Of a stretch of DNA of 64,000 nucleotides, positions 11,580 to 24,045 are shown piece after piece. The stretch comes from Microcebus murinus. Lineage: Eukaryota > Chordata > Mammalia > Primates > Cheirogaleidae. Under the pieces are notes generated by a model that saw only the letters and a program-made list of their open reading frames with translations, was not told where the DNA came from and made no database searches. Within the stretch, counting starts at the first letter, position 1. The number at the start of each line of letters is the position of its first letter. The position numbers were made by a program, and so were the translations under genes. Location: assembly GCF_040939455.1 (NCBI RefSeq), contig NC_134136.1, positions 102,784,014 through 102,848,013 on the forward strand, in the 5' to 3' direction.

Positions 11580-13970
11580 GACATTGGTATTTTCTCAGAT
11601 ATAGTTCTAAGCCATTCTTCACCCATGTAGATTGCTATAGTCACTACTACAGTCACATTCACAGGTCTTGTACATGTTTTCTTAGATTTAAATTTTAATA
11701 TGTCATTTTTAAACAATTGTCAATGGCATTATATTTTTAATTTTTGTTTCTGTGTGTTCATTTCTAGCAGATGTTGACCTTGTGTCCTGTGACATTGCTG
11801 AACTCACTTCAGCTCTAGAAACTATTTTTTTAATTTCAAAAAATTTTGTCTATGATTTCTTTTTCTTTTTGTCTGTGGTTCTGTTTTTTGTAGATTCCTT
11901 GGGAAAATAGCAAAAATTTTGTTTCTTCCTTTGCCATTTGTATGCTTTTTATTTTCTATTCTTTGTTTATTATGCTGGCTGAGACTTGCAACACTATGTT
12001 GAATAGCAAGCATGAGAGGAGACATCTTTGCCTTTTTTCTGTTATTAGTGGAGAAGCATTCAGGATTTTATCATGAAATATGATGTTAGCTGTGTTTTTT
12101 TGGTAGATGTTCTTTAAAAAGTTGAGGAAGTTCCTTCCTATTCTTAGTTTGCTGATAGTTTTTATTCTGAATGGATGTTTAATTTTGTCAAATGCTTTTT
12201 CTGTATCAATTGATATAATGATATGCTTTTTCTTCTTTAGCTTTTGATATGGTCAATTACATTGATTAATTTTCTAATGTTGAGCCAGCCTTGGATACTA
12301 ACACCCACTTGGTCATGATATCCAATTCTTTTTATACATTGTTGGTTTATATTTGCTAATATGTGGTTGAGGGTCTTTGTGCTTAAGTTCATGAGAGAAA
12401 TTAGTCTATCATCGTCTTTGCTTTTTTACTGTCTTTGGTTTTGGTACCAAGGTAACACTGGCTTCATAAAATGAGTTGGGAGGTGTCCCCTACTATTTGA
12501 TGGATGAGTGTGCAAAACTGGTGTTAATTCTTCTTTAGATTTTATAATTCTCCAGCAAAATCATCTAGCCCTCAAGAGCTTTTAATTGCAAATTCATTTT
12601 CATTAATGTTTATAGGACTATTCGGGTTGTTGATTTCATTTTGGTTAAGCTTTGGTCTTTTGTGGTTTTTCAGGAATTGAACTGTTTTTTCTAAGTTGCC
12701 AAATTTATGAATGTAAAGTTGTTTGGAGCATTTCCTTATTATCTTCAATGGCTGTAGAATCTGTAGCGATATTTCCTGATTCATTTCTAATATTGATATC
12801 TGTGTCTTCTCCCTTTCAATCTTTGTCGGAGTTGCTAGAGGTTTATTAATTTTATTGACATTTTCCAAAGGAACCAGCTTTTTGTTTCATTGATTTTCTT
12901 TGTTTTCTTGTTTTTAATTTCATTGATTTGTGACTTTAACTTTTTTTTTTTTTTTCGTTTCTTTCCTTCTGCTTGCTTTGGGCTTAATTTGCTCTTTTCC
13001 ATTCTTTGGTGGTGAGATCTTAGATTATTGATTTTAGAAATTGGTTATTGGTATGAAAAGTAATTTTTGATTAAAATGTGAACATCCTGAATTTTGTTAT
13101 GGGACTCTGAATCTTATTTAAATCTTGTGTTTTAGCAGGCCTCCTGCAAAAGAAGGCAGGTTCCACTTTGTTACTGCCAGGTGGGGAGGGAAAGTCCAGG
13201 TTTTTCACATGGCTTCCATTGATACCTGATGAGGAGGGGCACCTTGCTATTGCTAAGCTGTGCTGGAGCACAGACTCCCCACTAGGCCTCTGTTGATACC
13301 ATTCTGGCTTGGAGGAGGAACATGCCTCATTATTGTTTTCCTCCACTTACCTTGCAGGTGACTGGCTGGCCTCCTTACCAATGAGCGAGTGGTATTTAAA
13401 GTCCTGGCTTTCCAATAGGTCTCCTTTGACACAATGCCAGTGAGGAGGAGGAGGGACTTCTTGTTATTTCCAGGTTACAATAAAAGTCCTGACTCAGCTT
13501 TTTCTGGTGGTAGGGGTAAAAGGAGGAGTACCTTGCTACACCCTAGCAAGGATGCAATTCTAGTTTGGAGAGGGGCTGCAATTTTTCTGTGGTGTTTGGA
13601 TGGATTAGAGTGATTTTTCTCTAAAAAATTATGTCGTGCTAGGCTGCCACTTTATCAGTCCTTTGGCTAAAGAAAAACAGTAGCTGTTTGTTTTGTTTTT
13701 TTGTCTGAGCCCATTGGCTTTTCTGGGTTGCTAGCTTCTCTAGTATCTAGCCTGGTATATATGAAGCAAAAAGAAAACCCAAGGTATTCACTGTTGTGTT
13801 GTTCCTTGAGTCCTGAGGTCTGTAGCCAGTCTGTTTCTCTTCATATTTGAGAGTTTCCTTATATATGTTTTTATGTAATGTTCAGAATCTTTAGCTGTAA
13901 GTAGGAAAAGGACTAACAAAAAATGTCTATTCCATCTTTCCAGAAGTACAAGTCCAGATTTATCTCTAAG
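11580..13970 (-). mobile_element. Ancient L1M, antisense, second segment (ORF2 to probable 5' region)
   Basis: Continuation of the L1M broken at 8731. Read in reverse, 11740-12950 shows old ORF2 blocks: 'gtcaaatgctttttctgtat' near 12190 (the AFDK block on the other strand), 'actggcttcataaaatgag' near 12455 and 'ccagctttttgtttcattga' near 12870. From about 13080 to 13950 it becomes richer in G and C with repeated 'gaggaggag' and 'aagtcct' units; this resembles the 5' UTR of some L1M families as I remember them, but that part is tentative. No open frame survives. Confidence 0.6.
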
Positions 13971-14309
13971 AATTTTTTATGTCTTTAGTTTTGTTCTTTG
14001 TGATTATATCAAGATGTTCTACTTTGTTTGTTACCAACATATTGTTATAGTCTCTTATTAGGTGCTTATGATTTATTTAATTGTCAGAATGTTGGTTTGA
14101 ACTTTCATTTTTGTCTTTGTCATCTTTGTTCATCATTTTATTATTTTATTTTCAATGTTTTCTTTTCACTGAATGTATTCAGTTCTTCCATAGTGCAAAT
14201 CATTTTTTCTGGGATTTTGTTGGTTTGTTTGTTTCATTAGGTCATGATTTCTGCTCCTGTCTTTTTCATATTATGCTCCTGTATGTCACTGTTTTTCTAT
14301 TTCTACATA
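13971..14309. other. Unassigned AT-rich sequence
   Basis: No gene seen. Two short overlapping hydrophobic frames (14028-14240, 14081-14332) look like translations of T-rich DNA. This may be more of the old L1M. Confidence 0.35.
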
Positions 14310-14641
14310 CAGAAGTCCTCCCTAATTTATGAGGGATATGTTCCAAGACTCTCAGTGGATGCCTGAAACCATGGATAGTACTTAACCTTATGTACATTGT
14401 ATTTTTGCTATACATACATACATACCTATGATAAAGTTTAATTTATAAATTAGGCACAATAAAAGCTTAACAATAAAACTAATAATAAAATAAAACAATT
14501 ATAATAATATACTGTAAAATTTATGTGAATGTGGTCTCTCCCTCTCTTTCTCAAAATATCTTAATGTTTTCAGACCGAGATTGTTGACTATGTGTAACTC
14601 CAACCATGGAAAGTGAGACCACGGATAAAGGGGGACTACTG
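14310..14641 (+). mobile_element. MER44-type MITE (Tigger7 derivative)
   Basis: A 332-bp non-autonomous pogo-group element. It starts CAGAAGTCCTCCCTAATTTA and ends GGATAAAGGGGGACTACTG, imperfect inverted ends, with TA on both sides (14308-14309 and 14642-14643). Internal blocks 'gatgcctgaaaccatgga', 'acatacctatgataaagttt' and 'gtgaatgtggtctctc' match MER44 as I recall it. No coding capacity. Confidence 0.9.
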
Positions 14642-14643
14642 TA

Positions 14644-15135
14644 TTTGGCACGGTATTTCTTTTTGTCTTACTTGTAAAGTGGGATGCTCTATGAAAACTA
14701 TTTGCTCTAGTTTAATGTGTATAAAGTATCCTGATTCTTTCCCACTATATCTGAGACCTGTTGTCTCAGTTTTCATATGAGAGTTGTACACTAAGTATTC
14801 TACTCATGTTTTTCTTTTCTAATCTAATTAACTTTCAAAACTGGTGGTGCCCAGAGAGAGGGACAGGGACTTCTGGAAGTTGGTATAGATCTTGAATGTA
14901 TTTGTCATTTTCTAGATAGCCTTAACAAGCACTGATGTCATAGAAGGAGTATCGGGAGGTTAATGTTATATCTGAATGGGTAAAATTTCTGAAGAAACAA
15001 TTTATGAGGCTATATTATTTTTCTTAATTTTATTGGGTCCAGGGAAGTTACATTATATAGTGTAATCATGCTTTACTTGATATTAAGAAACTATCATAGA
15101 TATTTCTTTTTTTATTTTCTTTCTTTTTTCCCTTT
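14644..15135. other. Unassigned sequence, no gene
   Basis: No coding signal or repeat family I can name; may continue an old LINE. Confidence 0.35.
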
Positions 15136-15240
15136 TCTTTATTAAATTTCAGAATATTATGGGGGTACAAACATTTTGATTACATATATTGCCTTTGCAT
15201 TGCCCAAACCAGGGCTACAAGCATGCCCATCCCCCAGTTA
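15136..15240 (-). mobile_element. L1 3'-UTR stub, antisense
   Basis: About 100 bp only: 'aatattatgggggtacaaac' at 15152-15171, a C-rich remnant, and the end 'gcccatcccccag'. This is the extreme 3' end of a strepsirrhine-type L1, severely 5' truncated, preceded by a T/C-rich tail region. Confidence 0.8.
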
Positions 15241-16998
15241 ATTTATAAATTGATTTATTCTTCCTTTAATTTTCCCAGCAGATTGGTAGCCCCAAGAACT
15301 GTTGTGTGAGGGTATTCTACACATGTTTTAAATTGTTCCTTCAAATCCATGTGGAGCCTTAGAAACTCTGCTTTAGATAGAGACAGTCACCTCAAGTTCT
15401 CATGCCCTGTGCTTCATCAGCCTCTCACCTGAAATTGTCTTAACTCACCTCTCAGCCAATGGAGGAAACATAAGTGAAACCCATGAGGAAAATTCTCTGA
15501 AATTTAAAAATACAAAATAGAGATTACTGGCCTTGATTTTCTATTGTCTGGGATATATTACAACTCTATAGAGCAGAGGTTAACTTGTATGTATTTTATA
15601 TCTGGTAGAGATGAAAATAATTTATGCCCATTGGAACAGAAAACCCCCCAAGCGTTCATGGGCCAATTGGACATTAACCAGTTTTTTATTTAACCCAGCA
15701 GTCTAACTCTACAATTTCTTTGTTAAATTGCCTATATATTAATACCTAACTTTTCAAATGCTTTTTGGACTTTTAAAAATCATCTTTTAAGTTTCCTTGC
15801 TTTTTAATAAACTAAATAATATTTCAAAATTGTTTATTTTATATTTTTCTTAGTTTCACGATTTTACCTTTTTGAAAATTATATTTTAACCATTTTGGAG
15901 GTGTCACTGAGATGCACCAGTGGAATCACCTGTTAGAGTCCAGTAAACTATGTCTATGGGCTGGTTAAGCCTAAGCCTGTCTGCTCCTGGCTCTTGGAGT
16001 GAATTCCTAGTGGCAGTAAAACTTTCATTTTGCTCAATCTCTGTTTTCCTGAGTTGCTTTTTTCCACTTTCTGTGATTTTATATTTCTATATTTGTTTCT
16101 GTTTTGTACTGAACTGGTATGTTATTTTCCATTGCTAGCAGCAGTGATTAGAAATTTGCTTTTATGGTCTGACCATTTGGTGATATCTGTCAGATGCATG
16201 ATAGATATTTATTTTCTGCTGTGTGAAAGATGAAAGAGAATATGGTTTATTAATCTTTTTTCATTTTTTCTATTTACTAGCATAAATCAATTAAGAATTT
16301 TGTGTCTATTAGGGATATAAAGAGCTCTTTGAGATTTCAAATGGGGAGTTTGAGTGTTAATGTTGACCTGTGGCTGAAGTTGTAGAGCAGAAGCTATATG
16401 GATAGGCTCTCTTTGTGTCTATGCACCTGTAATTTATAAAAGGACTTTATCTCTCATGATGTCATTGTGCAATGTTTTCCACTTCCATGAAGTATTATTA
16501 GTAAGTTAGATTATTACGTCCCTTAAACTTAAAGGAGTACTGTTGTGATTTATTTATAGAGATAAGTAAACACATATATAAACTTAATATCCTTCAAAAT
16601 CACAAAAAGTATATTTTTTAAAAATCCTGACCTAATATCTCTAAATGTGCAATACATTTAAAAAAAATTCTTACATAAATACCTAGCCCAAAATATTTTT
16701 AATCCAAGTGTATATAATTAAGTTGAATCTTCAGACAAATTAAACTGGAGTTTGGTTAAAATAATAAATTCTAATTCTTTGTCTTTTTCTTGAGTCTGTC
16801 ACTATGTATAATGCAAGCATTTTGGTTTTGGTTTTGTTTTCCTTAGATTTGGGTTTGCTTTCTATTACAGTGATGAGTTAATCTCAACTTCTATACTTCT
16901 TATGTTGATTTACTAATCAAATAAGTTAATATTATTTCCAGAAAACATTTAAGATTGTAAAAAGGATTAATTTGTGTTTAGCTAAATTGCATTATTAT
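15241..16998. other. Unassigned sequence, no gene
   Basis: AT-rich. Two overlapping open frames (15950-16138 and 16030-16233) are hydrophobic and T-driven, lack splice or domain support and are unlikely to be genes. Confidence 0.4.
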
Positions 16999-17011
16999 TC
17001 TGACTCATTTT

Positions 17012-17343
17012 TTTTTTTTTTTTTTTTGAGACAGAGTCTCACTTTGTTGCCCAGGCTAGAGTGAGTGCCGTGGCGTCAGCCTAGCTCACAGCAACCTCAA
17101 ACTCCTGGGCTCGAGTGATCCTTCTGCCTCAGCCTCCCGGGTAGCTGGGACTACAGGCATGCGCCACCATGCCCGGCTAATTTTTTATATATATATCAGT
17201 TGGCCAATTAATTTCTTTCTATTTATAGTAGAGACGGGGTCTCGCTCTTGCTCAGGCTGGTTTTGAACTCCTGACCTTGAGCAATCCGCCCGCCTCGGCC
17301 TCCCAAGAGCTAGGATTACAGGCGTGAGCCACAGCGCCCGGCC
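17012..17343 (-). mobile_element. Lemur-type Alu, antisense, with 13-bp target duplication
   Basis: T tail at about 17008-17027, right arm from 'gagacagagtctcac', enlarged linker (TTGGCCAATTAATTTC near 17200, CTATTTATAG at 17219-17228), left arm ending 'gcgcccggcc'. The direct repeat TCTGACTCATTTT flanks it (16999-17011 and 17344-17356). It is very similar to the copy at 7768. Confidence 0.95.
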
Positions 17344-17469
17344 TCTGACTCATTTTGATATCAGTGGTGAATACGTTTCACACTCTTTCAGTTTAAATCA
17401 AATTTCCAAGATCCTTAGATGACTTACAAATTTTATTTAATATTAAGCTGAGTTAATTAAAGGATAAAT

Positions 17470-17965
17470 ATTAGATGCTATAGGGGAGAAAAAGGAATAT
17501 CTTTTCTTCACCGATTGCAACATTCATGGTGACACCCATATAAAAAAAGAGAGATTGACAAGAGAAAAGCATAACAGTTTTATTTAACCAAAGTTTTATG
17601 TGACACAGAAGCCTTCAGAAATGATGCAAAGACCTAGGGAAAACTATGTATTTCTATGCTTAGGTTTGATGAAGACTGGACAGTCATGTAAAAGTATGAT
17701 TGAACACAAAGGGGGAACTTAGCAAGGCCTGTTTGTTCAGTCTTCTTGGCCTCTCTGTGTAATATTCCTTTCCTCCAGAGAGGATACCTGTCACATAGGA
17801 TCTTCTGACCTACTTTCAAGAGAGGTTGGTTCGAGAATTCTTTTATAGCCAAGTTCACACAGAAAGGCAAAAGAAAGTCAGAGTGACCTTTCTGCTTCTT
17901 TCTTTTCTCAATTTCCAAGGTGCCATATTGTTGGGTAGTGTGTCCTGCACCTCATCAATGCCTAG
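17470..17965 (-). repeat. Possible solitary endogenous-retrovirus LTR, antisense
   Basis: On the minus strand the segment shows a TATA-like 'ggctataaaaga' near 17846, then a run ending in an 'aataaaactgttatg' polyadenylation-like block near 17580 and T-rich downstream sequence. That order and a length near 0.5 kb fit an old solo LTR. I cannot name the family and see no clean TG...CA ends. The minus-strand open frame at 17634-17918 is not a known protein. Confidence 0.4.
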
Positions 17966-18866
17966 ATAATTTCTAAGTAAAATTGAATACTCAAACATTG
18001 ATTACTAAACATAATTTTAAGTTTATATGCTTTTACTGATTTTTTTTATATTCCTCATTATTTTTATATTCCTTACAGTGGCTATATCTTGGGGTAACAT
18101 TAATGAACATGTTCATTTATGCCACTTTAAGAAGGTGTAAAAATGATGTGTGTGGCTGCAGGTAATGAGTTTTCTTAGTGCACTAAAGTATTTGACAGAG
18201 AGTTCTAAAATTATAGACCTTCCAGTTTTTCTGTGAAATAGAAGTTCATGTTCTTTTGTAAAGTCTATAATTAATATGGTTGGTCGAGACTACACTAGGA
18301 GCAATAGTACAAGATAAATATACCTAAGTATGTAAGGTAATGGGATATAATTTTGTCTATCAAGAGAAAAAGGAGGCAAATTTTTCTTGAAGGTCTGGCT
18401 GTCCCAAAATGTCAAACAGTTTAGTGAAAGATAAAATCTTAGTGGGTATAAAAATTATAAAGGGATTGAAGAAAGGTAGTATGTATTTGCCTTGTTATAT
18501 AATATTAATATTTGAGCATGGAAAAAGTGGTTAAATGTTTTAAAATTTTGATAAAGTTGGATTATTTCTGATGAGTTTATTTTCAAGAAAAAAGAATAGT
18601 GAAATCTTTGCTACCTAATATTATATAAATGCAAGACTAAAATATGGCTTTTTCCTCCTTTGAAATTATTAACTTATCTTAAAGCTCTTAACAGGAGGCA
18701 ATAAAAGTTATTATTTATCTTCTGTAGGTAATTTCCTATCTCACCAACATATTTTTTTCCATGTTGTTTGGATGATTATTTAAAACAACAACAACAAAAA
18801 CAACACAGATTATTTACCTGTCAAACAGATAAACTTCCTATACAATTGCATTAACTTCTCATATAA
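17966..18866. other. Unassigned AT-rich sequence
   Basis: No gene or repeat family recognised. Confidence 0.4.
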
Positions 18867-19225
18867 TTTTTTTGTATTTCAAAATATTACAGGTGTACAA
18901 ATGTTTTTAGTTACATGGATTGTTTGTGTTAGTGCTTGAGTCAGGGCTATAAGTGTGCCCATTACCCAGATAGTGTTCATTGCACCCATTAGGTAGGTTT
19001 TTGACCATCCTCTCATCTCCTCTCCCCCGTTTGATTTCCACTGAGTTTTACTTCCTTCTGTGCACATGTCTGCTCATTGGTTAGTTTCGATTTAATAGTG
19101 AGTACATGTGGTGTTTATTTTTCCATTATTTAGATACTTCATTTAGGATAATGGTCTCTGATTCCATTCTAATTATTTAAAAAGGCATTAATTCATCCTT
19201 TTTATGGCTGAGAAGTATTCCATTC

Positions 19226-22200
19226 AAGTCCCATTTATTTATTTTTGTTGTTGCTGTAATTGCCACTGGGGTCTTAGTCATAAATTCTCTACCTAGGCTG
19301 ATATCTAGAAGGGTTTTTTTTTCCTACATTTTCTTCTAGAACTCTTATGATTTCATGCCTTACATTTAGACTTTTATCCACCTTGAATTAATTTTTGTGA
19401 GTGATGAGAGATATGGATCTTGTTTCATTCTTCTACATGAGGCTCTCCAATTATCCGAGGACCATTTATTGAATAGGGATATTTTCCCCAGTGTATGTTT
19501 TGTCTGCTTTGTCAAAGATCAGTTGGCTGTATTTGGATGATTTTATATATGGGTTATCAGATCTGTTCCATTGGTCTATATTTCTATTATGTGCCAATAC
19601 CATGGTGTTTTGGTTACTGTTTGGTTTGCTGTTTGGTATAGTGTGAAGTCTGATAATATGATGCCTCCAGATTTGTTCTTTTTGCTATTAGCTTATTGCT
19701 GTTAGCTTAGTTTTGGCTATTTGGGCTCTTTTCTGATTCCAAATAAAGGGTGGAATTATTTTTTCTACATCTGTGAAATATGACATTGGCATTTTGATGG
19801 GGCTTTCATTGAATCTGTAAATCACTTTGTGTAGTATGGACATTTTAGCAATGTTGATTCTACTGATCCATGAGCATGATATGTTTTTCCATTTGTTTTT
19901 GTCATCTGTGATTTCTTTCCTCAGTGTTTCAAATTTCTCTAGAGATCTTTCACCTCCTTGGATAAGTATATTCCTAGGCATTTTATTTACTTTGTAGCTG
20001 TTGTGAATGGCATTGAGTCTTTGATTTGGCTAGCAGCTTGACTGTTATTAGCATATATGAATGCTACTGATTTGTGTACATTGATTTTGTAATCTGAGAG
20101 TTTGTTGAATTTCTTTATCAATTCTAGGAATCTCTTGGTGGAGTCTTTGAGGTTTTCTAGATATAAAATCACATAATCAGTGAAAAGTTATAGTTTGACC
20201 TCCTCGTTCCCAATTTGGATATCTTTTATGTCTTTCTCTTGCCTGATTGCTCTGCCTAGGACATCCAGCACTATGTTGAATCAAAGTGGTGACAAGGGGA
20301 ACCCTTGTCTTGTTCCAGTTCTTAGTGGGAATGTTTTCAACTTTTCCCCATTCAGTATGATATTGGCTCTGGGTTTGACATATATGTTTTTTAAAAGTTT
20401 GTCTATGTTTCTTCTATGCCTAGTTTGTTGAAGGTTTTTATCATGAAAGGGTGCTGAATTGTGTCAAATGCTTTTTCTGCATCTGTTTAGAGATGATTAC
20501 ATGGTCTTTGTTTTTACTTTTGTAAATTACATTATTAATTTACATATGTTGAATCATCCTTGCATACCTGGGATGAAGCCCACTTGGTCATGGTGAATTA
20601 TTTTTTTAATGTGCTATTGAATTTGTTTTGCTAGTATTTTATTGAGGATTTTTGCATCTATATTCATAAGGGATATTTGTCTGTAGTTTTTATTGTTGTG
20701 TCCTTTCCTAGACTTGATGTCAAGGTGATACTGGCTTCATAGAATGAGTTGGGAAGGATTCCTTCCTTCTTGATGTTATGGAATAATTTATGAAGCATGG
20801 GTACCAGCTATTCTTTGTAGGTCTGGTAAAATTCACTTGTGAATCCATCTGGTCTGACATTTTGTTGTTGTTGTTGTTGGAAGAGTTTTTATTACTGCTT
20901 CAATCTCACTGCTCATTATTGGTCTGTTCATGTTCAGGAGTTCTATTTTTTCCTGATTGAGTCTTGGGAGGTTGTGTGTTTCCAGGAATTTTTCCATTTC
21001 CTCTATGTTTTCAAATTTAAGTGTGCAGAGATTTTCATAGTATTCACAGATAATATTTATATTTTTGTGGTATCAGTTATAATATCTCCTGTTTCATTTC
21101 TGACTGAGCTTATTTGGGTCCTTTCTCTTCTATTCCTGGTTAATCTAGCAAGAGGTCTTTCAATGTTGTTTAACTTTTCAAAGAACCAACTTTTTGTTTC
21201 ATTGATCCTTTCTATTTTTTGTTTGTTTGTTTTGTTTTGTTTTCCCTTTCATTAAGTTCTGCTATCACCTTATTATTTCTTCTCTTTCCTTCTGGCCTTG
21301 GGTTTGGTTTCCTTTTCTAGTTCCTTGAGATGTGTCATTAAATTGTCAGTTTGTCATATTTCTGTTATTGAAGTAGACATTTAAGGCTATGAATTTTTCC
21401 CTTATGACTGCTTTTGCTGAATGCCATAGATTTTGGTAGCATGTGTCCCCTTTGTTGTTCAGTTCAGGGAATCTTCTGATATCCATCTTAATTTCATTAT
21501 TGACCCAACAATTGTTCACCAGTGGGTGGTTTAATTTACATGACATTTTATAGAATTTAGTGTTTCTTTTGGAGTTGATTTCTACTTTTATTCCACTGTG
21601 ATCTGAAAAGATGTATGGTATGATTTATATATTTTTTGAATTTGTTGAGCCATGCTTTGTGGACTAAAATATGATAAAACGTGAAAAATGTTCCATGCGC
21701 TGATGAGAAGAATGTAAATTCAGTAGTTTTTGGCTGAACTGTTTTGTAAATGTCTCTTGGGCCCATTTGTTTCAGAGTCCCCTTTACATCCAGTGTTTCT
21801 TTATTTTTTGCTTGGATTATCTGTCCAGTTCTGTCAGTGGGGTGTTGAAGTCCCTGGCAATTACATTGTTGCTGTTTATCTTTTTGCTTAGATCAAGTAG
21901 GATTTGCTTTATGAATCTGAGTGCTCCTGTGTTAGGTGCATAAATATTTACAATTGGTATGTCTTCTTGTTGAATTGCTCCCTTTACCATTACATAAGGA
22001 CCATCTTTGTCTTTCTTTATTATTGTTGATTTAAAGTTAATTTTATCTGGTATGAGAATGGCTACACCTGCTTTCTCTTGGTTTCCATTTGCATGGTGTA
22101 TTTTTTCCATCTCTTCACCTTGAGTCTGTATGAGTCCATGTAGGTTAGATGTGTTTCTTTAAGACAGCAGATACTTAACTTGTATTTTTTTATCCATTCA

Positions 22201-22300
22201 GCCAGCCTATGTCCCTTTAGTGGGAAATTTAAACCATTCACAATGATTGATGGAATTGATATATGGGATGTTGTTCTGTTCATCCTGTTGAGTAGTACCT
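19226..22300 (-). pseudogene. L1 ORF2 (endonuclease plus reverse transcriptase), heavily mutated
   Basis: Minus-strand remnant of L1 ORF2. The N-terminal endonuclease is seen as 'NGLNFPLKGHRLAEWIKKYK' and 'CLKETHLT' (22265-22110) and 'NIYAPNTGALRFIKQILLDL' (about 21940). The reverse transcriptase follows between about 21300 and 19690. At the catalytic box (20173-20187) the usual FADD reads FTDY, so the second catalytic aspartate is lost. The end of the RT/thumb region is seen as '[20 protein letters not shown]' near 19830. The C-terminal knuckle domain is absent because of the deletion at 19224. Multiple stops and frameshifts. Confidence 0.85.
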
Positions 22301-22963
22301 TATTGCTTTGTTTTACCTCTTGAACTATTGTTTTTTTATGAGCTCTGAGCTTTAGTTTTTGGGTAGATTTACTCTCATGGGTGACTATTGTGCTGATCCA
22401 TGTATGATGCAGTTCTAAATATTTCCTGCAGGGCAAGTCTGTCTTGACAAATTCCTTCAGTCATTGTTTGTCTGGAACAGTCTTTATTTCTCCTTCACAT
22501 ATGAAACTTAGTTTTGCAGGATACAAAATTGTAGGCTGGCAGTTGTTCTGTTTAAGAAGGCTGAAGTTGTGGCCCCAATCCCTTCTGGCTCGTAAGGTCT
22601 CAGTTGAGTAGTCTGCAGTTATCCTTAAAGGTTTTCCTTTGTAAGTTACTTGATGTTTTTGCCTTATAGTTTGCAGGAGTTACTCCTTTGTGTTGACTTT
22701 GGCCAGTCTGATGACTATGTGTCTTGGTGATTGCCTCTTTGCAATGAATCTCCCAGGTGATTGTTGAGCTGCTTGTACTTGGATGTCTAAATCTCTAGTA
22801 AGACCAGGGAAGTTTTCCTCAATTATTCCCTTAAATAGGTTTTCCAGCCCTTGTGCATTTCACCCTCAGGGATGCCTATGATTCTTATATTTGGCCAATT
22901 TACATAATCCCATATTTCTTGTAGGCTTTGTTCATTCCTGCTAATTCTCTGTTCTTTATTTTT

Positions 22964-23911
22964 TTTAATCTTTATTTATTTTTTTTTATTTCGGCATATT
23001 ATGGGGGTACAGATTTTAAAGTTTCAATAAATGCCCGTTTCCCCCCCTCCCCCCACAAGTCTGAGTCTCCAGCATGACCATCCCACAGATGGTGCACATC
23101 TGACTCATTATATATGTATATACCCGCCCCCTTCCCCCCTCCCACCTGCCCAATACCCAATTACTGTAGTACCTATGTGTCCACTTAGGTGCTACTCAGT
23201 TAATACCAGTTTGCTGGAGAATATATCTGGTGCTTGTTTTTCCATTCTTGGGAAACTTCACTTAATAGTATGGGTTCCAGCTCTAACCAGGAAAACATAA
23301 GATGTGCTATGTCACCATTGTTTCTTAGAGCTGAATAGTACTCCATGGTATACATATACCACATTTTATTAATCCATTCTTGGATTGATGGGCACTTGGG
23401 CTGTTTCCACAGCCTTGCAATTATGAATTGTGCTGCTATAAACATTCGAGTGCAGGTGTCTTTTTTGTAGAGTGTCATTGGATCTTTTGGGTAGATGCCC
23501 AGCAATGGGATTGCTGGATCAAATGGTAGATTCACTTGTATCGCTTTAAGGTATCTCCATATTGGTTTCCACAGAGGTTGAACTAGTTTGCAGTCCCACC
23601 AGCAGTGTAGGAGTGTTCCTCTCTCTCCACAACCACGCCAGCATTTATTGTTTGGAGACTTTTTGATAAAGGCCATTCTCACTGGAGTTAAGTGATATCT
23701 CATTGTGGTTTTGATTTGCATTTCCCTGATGATTAGAGATGTTGAGCATTTTTTCATATGTTTGTTGGCCATTCTTCTGTCTTCTTTAGAAAAGTTTCTG
23801 TTCAAGTCCTTTGCCCACTTTTTAATAGGGTTATTTGATTTTTTCTTCCTGATTTTCGTGAGTTCTAAGTATATTCTAGTTATCAGTCCCTTATCAGATG
23901 CATAGGATGCA
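22964..23911 (-). mobile_element. Young 5'-truncated L1 nested in the older L1
   Basis: Flanked by the direct repeat TGTTCTTTATTTTT (22950-22963 and 23912-23925). It contains the T tail, 3' UTR ('atattatgggggtac' at about 22998, C-rich tracts to 23150) and the last ~710 bp of ORF2. The ORF2 end is open to its natural stop at 23200 and closely resembles the copy at 35987-36835, so this is a recent subfamily. Confidence 0.95.
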
Positions 23912-24045
23912 TGTTCTTTATTTTTGACTGACTGAATTAATTTGAAAGAGTTGTCTTCAAGCTCTGAGATTCTTTCTTCTGCCTGGTCTAGTCTATTTTT
24001 AAAACCTTCCACTGTGTTTTGCATTTCCTTAAATGAATTTTTCAT
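23200..24045 (-). CDS. Chimeric open frame: L1 ORF1 coiled coil fused to L1 ORF2 C-terminal domain (probably not a gene)
   Basis: An uninterrupted 281-codon minus-strand frame formed by the nested insertion. Residues 1 to about 44 come from the older L1's ORF1 (heptad-rich '[20 protein letters not shown]', a coiled coil). From about residue 45 it enters the young L1's ORF2 at '[18 protein letters not shown]' and runs to the natural ORF2 stop, including the knuckle '[18 protein letters not shown]' (CX3CX7HX4C). The 14-bp duplication lies at the seam and keeps frame. The start codon is an internal methionine of the old ORF1 and I see no promoter. It is more likely an accident than an expressed gene, but it has no stops. 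Confidence 0.45.
   Translation of the reverse strand: MKNSFKEMQNTVEGFKNRLDQAEERISELEDNSFKLIQSVKNKEHASYASDKGLITRIYLELTKIRKKKSNNPIKKWAKDLNRNFSKEDRRMANKHMKKCSTSLIIREMQIKTTMRYHLTPVRMAFIKKSPNNKCWRGCGERGTLLHCWWDCKLVQPLWKPIWRYLKAIQVNLPFDPAIPLLGIYPKDPMTLYKKDTCTRMFIAAQFIIARLWKQPKCPSIQEWINKMWYMYTMEYYSALRNNGDIAHLMFSWLELEPILLSEVSQEWKNKHQIYSPANWY

Noticed and set aside
20839..21255. Open plus-strand frame of 138 codons, hydrophobic
   Set aside because: It is the antisense reading of L1 ORF2 and of T-rich DNA; no independent coding evidence.
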